Shown here: positions 58,077-64,000 of the stretch, piece after piece
Layout: every line of letters starts with the position of its first letter
Numbering within the stretch: position 1 is the stretch's first letter
Origin: Ovis canadensis
Taxonomy: Eukaryota > Chordata > Mammalia > Artiodactyla > Bovidae
Direction of reading: 5' to 3'
Length of the DNA: 64,000 nucleotides
Assembly (NCBI RefSeq): GCF_042477335.2
Contig: NC_091245.1
Location: 113,742,501-113,806,500, forward strand
The notes under the pieces: model-generated
What the model was told of the DNA's origin: nothing
The model's input: only the letters and a program-made list of their open reading frames with translations
Database searches by the model: none
Translations under genes and position numbers: made by a program

Positions 58077-59569
58077 ACCGGTGGCCAGCGCCGCCCGTCG
58101 CTGCCCCTCAGGCGCTGGCCGCCACCCGCCCGCCGCTGCTCACTGCTCGCCCGTGGGCATCTCTCTGCCCCGTTGCAGCGGGAGACGACGGGCAGGCGAC
58201 CTGTAAGACAGGATCCGGGCACGTGCAGGACCCCGGGGCGCGCCGCTCTCGGAGGGAGCCCGGGGCGACGGGACGCGGGCCCACGCGGCCCGTCCCGCGC
58301 CTTCTGCGCCGACCACGGCCGCCGCGACCCTGTCGGTGTCGCGTGAGGGCGCCGGGAGCCGACGCCGTCTGCCCGGCGCCGGGATCCCTGTCAGGTGCAG
58401 GCGCTGCGTGGTCGCTGCGGCCGCGCGCAGACGTGCCTCTCAGCGACCGCCGGGTCCCGACCCAAAGTCCCTCTGGCGGGCTGGCTTTCCGGCCGTGCCG
58501 GGGTGGGGCGTGCGAGAGCGGGCGGGGGAAGGGACGCCGGGCTCGGTCTGTGCGGGAAGCGCGAGCGCGGGAGGGCGACGCCTCCGAGCGCCTCCGCCAC
58601 CGCCCCCTACCCGCCCTCCCCCCGCCATCCCATCCTTAGACCCGCGCTCAGGCCCAGGGACCCAAAGGCGTGTGAGCCTGGCTCCTGCGCTCTGGCCGAC
58701 CGCGCTCCCGGGGTCCGGCTCTGACGGGGTGGTGGTGGTGAGCAGGGGCCCTTTGGCAGCGCGGCTCCTGGCTCGGGGACTGCGGGCTGAGAGGCAGGGA
58801 GCGCGCCAGGGCGGGCTTGGCTCCGGCCGGGGCAGCGGCTTCCCACGGGAACGGGCGCCGTGGCGCCGAGGTCGGGGGCGCGGGCCGGGCGCCGGGGGGT
58901 GGGCTGGACGGGCACGCAGGGCTTCCGCTCCCTCCCCAGCGGAGCACCCTTCCCGGGACGGACTCGTGCAAGGAAGGCCGGTGTGCGCTGGCCAGCAGGA
59001 AGGCTGGATGGCACGCGTCCAGGGCGGGCGGCAGGCAGGTTGCGGCCCGGCCAAGAACGCACGGCGGAGAAGGGTCGAGGGCACGCGGCAGCCCCTTGGC
59101 GGGCAAGGCGGGGGCTCGGCCGCCTCGCTGTGGCTGGGGAGCGCAGGCGGGCCGGCGGGGCGGGCGCGGAGGACGGGGTGCCGGCCTGGCGGGAGAGCTG
59201 GCGGGGGCAGCCGTGGAAGCAAGGCTGCGAGGGCGAGTAGGCCGTTCCCCGGGCAGAAGTCGGAGCGCCGGCGAAGGGAGGAGGGCTTGCCACCCGCCGC
59301 GGGGCTGCGTGCTTCGGCGCGGCCGGGGGCGGGGCGCGGCGGGGCTGTGGGAGTGGAAGTGGGAGGGTGGGCGAGTGTGGGCCAGGGGGAGGCAGGGAGG
59401 CAGGAAAAGCAGCAGCTGCAGCTGCAGCCAGCTGGCGAGGAAAGATGCGCTGAGAAGGACTGAAGGTGCCTTCTGTGGGGGTGCAGGTGGCGGCGGGAGG
59501 GCGTGTGTGGAGAAAGGCAGTGGCGCGCGGAGGACGGGTGCGTTTGTCCGGCGGGCCAAAAGGCTGGCT

Positions 59570-59652
59570 TGTCAGGAGTGGGATTCGAACCCACGCCTCC
59601 AGGGGAGACTGCGACCTGAACGCAGCGCCTTAGACCGCTCGGCCATCCTGAC
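59570..59652 (-). tRNA. tRNA-Leu-CAG: tRNA-Leu (anticodon CAG), unit 8
   Basis: Identical to the unit 1 copy. The minus-strand TTTT is at 59558-59561. Confidence 0.98.
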
Positions 59653-60207
59653 GGCGGGCCTGGCTGGGCGCGTGGCCGCTCGCCTGGCTGGGACCCGACG
59701 CGGCGCGAGCACCGGCGCCCTTGGCGGGCCGCGGGCGGCGCCACGCCAGGCAGGCAGGCAGGCAGGCAGGCGGGCGGGCGTCCGGAGTGGGGGTCGACGG
59801 AGCCGGCGCGCGGCGGCCGGCCGAGGCGCCTGGCTCCGCCGCCGCTCGCGCCGCGGACCCAGAGGGCCCTGGGCGGGCCGGCCCCTCCCCACCCGCGCCT
59901 GTCCTGGCCCGACGCCGGCCGGCGCGCGCCCACCGTGTCGTCGCAGCCCCGCTTGCCTTCTCGCGCCCCCTTCTCCCGGCGGAACGCCCGCGTTGGAGGC
60001 AAGAGGCGGCGCGCTGGGGAGGGTCCAGTGCCCCGGGGGTCCGGGTCCCTGTCGGGGTGGCGGGCTGCCGCTGTGACCGAGGCGGTTGGTCTGGTGCGCG
60101 GTTGGGTCGGGACCCGTGGTGGCCGGCGGCCCGTGCTGGGCAAGGGGAGGCGTGGGCAGGCAGCCCGAGAGCCCGAGGGCGGCCGGGCGGCAGGACGGTC
60201 GCCGCCG

Positions 60208-60279
60208 TCCTCGTTAGTATAGTGGTGAGTATCCCCGCCTGTCACGCGGGAGACCGGGGTTCGATTCCCCGACGGGGAG
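60208..60279 (+). tRNA. tRNA-Asp-GTC: tRNA-Asp (anticodon GTC), unit 8
   Basis: Identical to the unit 1 copy. TTTTT at 60291-60295. Confidence 0.98.
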
Positions 60280-61017
60280 GCAACACACCCTTTTTGGTGG
60301 CCGCGGTCGCTCTCTGTCCTGCCGCCAGGCCCCGGAGGGCCCTTCGCCTCCTCCCGACGTCTTTGGGCGAGGCGCCAGGGCGCCGCCGACGGCGGTGCCC
60401 GGCCTAGCTCCCGGCGACCCCCTCTGCCCGTGCAGCGCTCCAGCCTGAGCCCTTTGTCGTCGGCGGGCGCACGGTCGCCACGGCGGAGCGAGGGCCTCCT
60501 TGGCGACCCCACGGCCTTGCCCGACCATAGCCGGATCTGGCGGCCGGCCGGCCGCCCGCCCACGCGCCGACCCCCAGTGGCTGCCTGAGTGGGCTCGTAG
60601 GCTCGCGACGGCCCCGCCGCGTGCAGGCAGGTGGGTCCCGTGTCCCCTTGTCGTGGGAAGTGGCCTCGCCCAGCGCCCGGTGGAGTAGCGCTTTGGCCAG
60701 CTGGGTGCTGGAAGCTGCGTGCCCCGCGTTGCCCGCCGGGGGTGAGGGCGGGGAGGCGTTGGCGGGCCGCGGCGGGGAGCGAAGGGCCGGAGGGCCGCAA
60801 GGCCGCGGGGGCGCCGCCCTGGGGCGGTGCGGCCGGTGGATTCCCGGCGACCGCGTGGCGCTGGCGCGCTCGGGGCGCCGCGTGGCTGCTGGGAGCGCCG
60901 GCGGCGGCGGCGCAAGCCTCCGGCTGACGGGGCGTCGGGGCAGGGATGCGGAGGCGGCGGCGAGAGTATGCTGGGGCGAGCCCGGGGCCGGCGTCTGGCG
61001 GCCGCCCGGGCTGTGGA

Positions 61018-61089
61018 GCGTTGGTGGTATAGTGGTGAGCATAGCTGCCTTCCAAGCAGTTGACCCGGGTTCGATTCCCGGCCAACGCA
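61018..61089 (+). tRNA. tRNA-Gly-TCC: tRNA-Gly (anticodon TCC), unit 8
   Basis: Identical to the unit 1 copy. TTTT at 61101-61104. Confidence 0.98.
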
Positions 61090-61367
61090 GCGGGCCGACC
61101 TTTTGCTGAGTTCCAGCGCTCTCCCGGCAGGGGCGTTCGGGGGACAGAGAGGTGGGAGCAGGGAGCCAGCCCGCTGGCCGGCGGCTTTTGGCGTGTGTGC
61201 GAGAAGCCGGCGGCGCGCGCGGTGTTTTGAGGGTGCTGAAAGCAAGACGGCACGGCAGGGCAGGCGGCTGGACTTGCAAAGGCCGGGTGTGGGCAGCAAG
61301 GTGGCACGGGCGGGTGGCATGGAGGCGCGGGGCTCACCAGGAGCAGGCGAGGGCTGAACCCCGACGC

Positions 61368-61439
61368 TCCCTGGTGGTCTAGTGGTTAGGATTCGGCGCT
61401 CTCACCGCCGCGGCCTGGGTTCGATTCCCGGTCAGGGAA
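61368..61439 (+). tRNA. tRNA-Glu-CTC: tRNA-Glu (anticodon CTC), T50 allele, unit 8
   Basis: Same as the unit 3 copy, with the U50-G64 wobble. It is the last tRNA gene in the window; the unit's Gly-GCC gene would lie past 64000. Confidence 0.97.
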
Positions 61440-62289
61440 GCCTTTCTTCTTCCTCTCCGCCTGCCACCTGCCCACGTCCTCGCTGGACACCCTGCCACCC
61501 TTTTCTTAGCCTACGCTTGCTCAGCGCTGCGCCAGAGGCCCCCGGGACCCTGCCCGTCCAGCCCCAGCACGATTCAGGCCACCTCCGCCGTCCCGCGGGG
61601 CAAAGGTTTTGGCCGCAGTGGCAACCTCGCGCCGCTTCCACCACGACGCGCCTGAGGCCTCCCATCCACCAGCCCCCCCCCAACCCCACCCCCCGCCTCC
61701 CTCCCTCCTGAGGGGCTGCGGCTGCTGCCCCTGGTGGTGGCGGTGATGCTCCTGGGCTTGTGCTGGTTCTCCTGCTGTGGGTGGTGGTGAGGAGGTGGGC
61801 TTGGATAGGGCCGGCGGCGGTAGGGGTGGGGGTAGGGCTGGGGGTAGGGGCGTGGGCTGTGGCGGTCGCCAGCTGGGGGCCAGCAGCGGCAGGGGCGGTG
61901 GCCACAGCCGAAGGTGAGCGAGGGGGATCTGCCTCTGGGAGTGGGGGCCGTGGCCACGGACCGCCTGCCTTGTCGTGTCTCTCATGCCAGCCACCTCTCT
62001 GGGCGGCTTGGCCAGTGCGTGCCAGGTCCCGGGCTGGCTGTGACTCCCGTGTGCCGCTGGCGACTCCAAGAGGGTTCTGGTCTTGAGTGGGCTCTGGGAG
62101 GCGGACCACGGCGCCCGGGAGGCATGGGTAGCAGTTCAGTCGCCCGGGGGCAGCGATGCCTGCCAGGGAGGACAACCCGACCATCGTGCTGTTTCCCTTG
62201 CCTGACCACAGCTCTCAATCCTACTGGACTGAGGCAAGATTTACCCAGGCCTCCCTCCCCCACTCGTAACCAAAGGTGGGCACTCGGGT

Positions 62290-62290
<1 letters not shown>

Positions 62291-62320
<30 letters not shown>
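62291..62320. repeat. (CA)15 microsatellite, unit 8
   Basis: Fifteen repeats. Confidence 0.97.
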
Positions 62321-62323
<3 letters not shown>

Positions 62324-62757
62324 CGCCCTCCAAACTGTCTATCCAGGATCCACTCCATCCCTCTCCCCACCCTGTCACCGTCTTCCCCTAGGAACTCTGC
62401 GCGAGGGTGATCCTCCAGCACAGTCTCCTCTTGGCCCCGTCTCGGCTGGTCTATCCCCAAAGGGTTTCACGTCTGTTCAAGGACTGTGTCCTTCGGAGGG
62501 GAAGTGGACGGCAGACGAAAGGCACCAACGTGCGGCGAGGGCGGCACACTCGGGTGCGATGGCACAAAGGCGAGTGCCCTGTGGGAAAGGAGCCCCCGTG
62601 GCCCGACGTGTGCTTGCCGTCGCCAAAGGAGGTTTCCTCGAGGCCCCTGCCGGGGCTGTGGGCGTCAGAGTGCATGGGGGAGAGTATCGGAGGAAGGTGC
62701 TTGGGGCCATGGCTGGTGGGCGCCCCACGTGGATCAGGGACCCGGGCAGGGCGATCG

Positions 62758-62771
62758 CGAGCAGAGGGCGC
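62758..62771 (+). promoter_or_regulatory. CTCF-like core motif, unit 8
   Basis: Identical to the unit 1 motif. Confidence 0.5.
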
Positions 62772-63519
62772 GGCGGCGAGCAGGGAGCTGGGAGGCAGGC
62801 CCCGGGGTGCTTGGTCGGGGCGTCTGCATGGACGGCCGGCGGGAAGGGGCGGCGTGGGGCTCTCGGGGACCTGGCCGAAAGATCGGCAGGCCACTCGAGC
62901 AGGGCCTCTACAGAAGCATGGGCGCGGCGGCGAAGCCGTGCCAGGCACATGTGAGAGGCTGGGACGGATCTGCGGTAGGTAGGGGTGGGCGTGGGGGTTG
63001 GGCTGGGGCTGCGGAGCCAGAGGGAGGCCCGCACTGGTGAACGCCAGGGCAGGGCAGGCCAGGGCAGGACGTGTGAGGGATAGCCCGAGCTCCAGGGGGA
63101 TGTTGGGTGGGGAGGTGGGGCCGAGCCTGGAGTCTGGCGGGAAAGGCAGAGGGCAGGCCGTGACAGTGACGGGGCTGTGGCGTGAGGAAGATGGCGGGTG
63201 AGCACTCCATTTGGGTCGGGTGGCGGGTGAGCGGGGGCGAGCCACACTGGTGCTCGGTGCCACAGGCTGCTCAGGCTCGGCGGCGGGCTGTGGCTCTGGG
63301 CGGAGGCTAGGACGCAGGCAAGCGAAGGACAGAAACGGAGCGCCAGCGCCAGCTGGGGGCCAGACCCGGTCCGAGATGGGTGGGCCCACCGTACCGCCCC
63401 AGAGACCAAAGTCACCACCCATCGGGAGGGAGTGTCCAGTGTCGGGGGTGACACTGCTGGGGCCTCAGGGTGGGATGGGGCGGGGGTGGCTGGCAGCGCA
63501 GGTGGCTGTGATTTCATGA

Positions 63520-64000
63520 GGGCCAAGGAGAGCTCCCATGTGACCGGGCACAGTCAGCCCTCCAGGGCACACGCCCGCAGAGGGCAAACCTCGGGGAGGT
63601 CTGAGGGTCCGGACACCGCCACCGCCTCGGCAGCACCGCCTGCCAGGGCCCGTACACGGAGCAAACCCCAGCGCCCAGCCACACACGGCGGGCCCAAGAA
63701 GGGGTGGCATCGATGCAGCATGGCGCCATCACTCAGGCATCAGAAACACGTCAAGAATTGCCAGTTGTCACAAGCAATGATGCAGCTGGAGACTCTTACA
63801 CTCGGCGGAGAATGTCAGACCGCGTTGGACCGAGGCATGTGGAGCATGGAAAATAATACAAAACGAAGCTATTTGCCAGGAGAAACCGACTCACGCAGAA
63901 ACCCACCTTAGGGTAACGCAAGCGGAAAGGCAGCGCTGGAGGGATGACTGGGGAGCTGCAACGCACAGATACGCAGGACCCTGTCTAAAGGGAGAAGCGC
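63520..64000 (+). mobile_element. LINE-1 3' relic A, unit 8 (cut by window end)
   Basis: Only the first part of relic A is inside the window. Confidence 0.7.

Larger units (their letters stand above)
50746..59201. repeat. tRNA array, unit 7 (8456 bp)
   Basis: Seventh complete unit. The GGC-triplet run is uninterrupted, as in units 1, 2 and 8. It has C, not T, in the GCCCACGCGG context near 58284, as in units 1-3. The tRNA alleles are those of units 3-6. Confidence 0.97.
59202..64000. repeat. tRNA array, unit 8 (partial, cut by window end)
   Basis: First 4799 bases of an eighth unit. It contains Leu, Asp, Gly-TCC and Glu genes, the (CA)15 tract, the CTCF-like motif and the start of the first L1 relic. 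The Gly-GCC gene lies beyond the window. The array therefore continues to the right. Confidence 0.96.

Noticed and set aside
1-64000. CRISPR array, operon, phage or other prokaryotic system
   Set aside because: The repeat unit is 8.46 kb with eukaryotic Pol III genes and a mammalian LINE. There are no short spaced repeats, cas-like genes or ribosome binding sites.
1-64000. Retroviral or LTR element
   Set aside because: No LTR pair, primer-binding context or gag, pol or env similarity was seen. The periodicity comes from the tRNA unit.
1-64000. Array as a pure assembly duplication artefact
   Set aside because: Units differ by substitutions, a triplet indel and (CA)n and C-tract lengths, and tRNA arrays of this sort are known in mammals. 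Exact copy number still depends on read support.

Overview
The window is nuclear DNA of a mammal, most likely an even-toed ungulate or cetacean (Cetartiodactyla). No bacterial genes, operons or ordinary protein-coding genes are visible. The evidence is Pol III tRNA genes that match mammalian cytosolic tRNA sequences as I know them, long CpG-rich spacers, a (CA)n microsatellite, and relics of LINE-1 3' ends. The 3' UTR of those relics has the form I associate with artiodactyl and whale L1, not with primate or carnivore L1.

The whole window is one head-to-tail tandem array. A unit of about 8.46 kb is present seven times in full and once in part: units begin at 1, 8463, 16922, 25378, 33834, 42290, 50746 and 59202 (the phase is arbitrary). 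Unit lengths are 8462, 8459 and then five of 8456. The array runs off both ends of the window, so total copy number and flanks are unknown.

Each unit carries five tRNA genes: tRNA-Leu-CAG (minus), tRNA-Asp-GTC (plus), tRNA-Gly-TCC (plus), tRNA-Glu-CTC (plus), and about 5 kb further tRNA-Gly-GCC (minus). That makes 39 tRNA genes here; the last unit is cut before its Gly-GCC gene. The same five isoacceptors form the human 1q23.3 tRNA variable-number tandem repeat (unit about 7.3 kb), so this is best read as the orthologous macrosatellite-like tRNA array.

Layout of a unit, using unit 1: 1-356 CpG-rich spacer; 369-451 Leu; 452-1006 divergent spacer with an (AGGC)n tract; 1007-1078 Asp; 1095-1819 CpG-rich spacer; 1820-1891 Gly-TCC; 2170-2241 Glu; 2242-4324 long spacer holding a C-tract, a G-quadruplex candidate, (CA)16 and a CTCF-like motif; about 4325-6382 three tandem L1 3' relics; 6383-7266 G-rich spacer; 7267-7337 Gly-GCC; 7338-8462 CpG-rich spacer leading into the next Leu gene.

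The units are nearly identical, which means recent amplification or continuing homogenisation. The few differences include ones inside tRNA genes: three alleles of the Glu T-stem, and a Gly-GCC T-stem change fixed in units 3-7. The many long open frames are a by-product of high GC content; they run through tRNA genes on either strand and are not proposed as genes.
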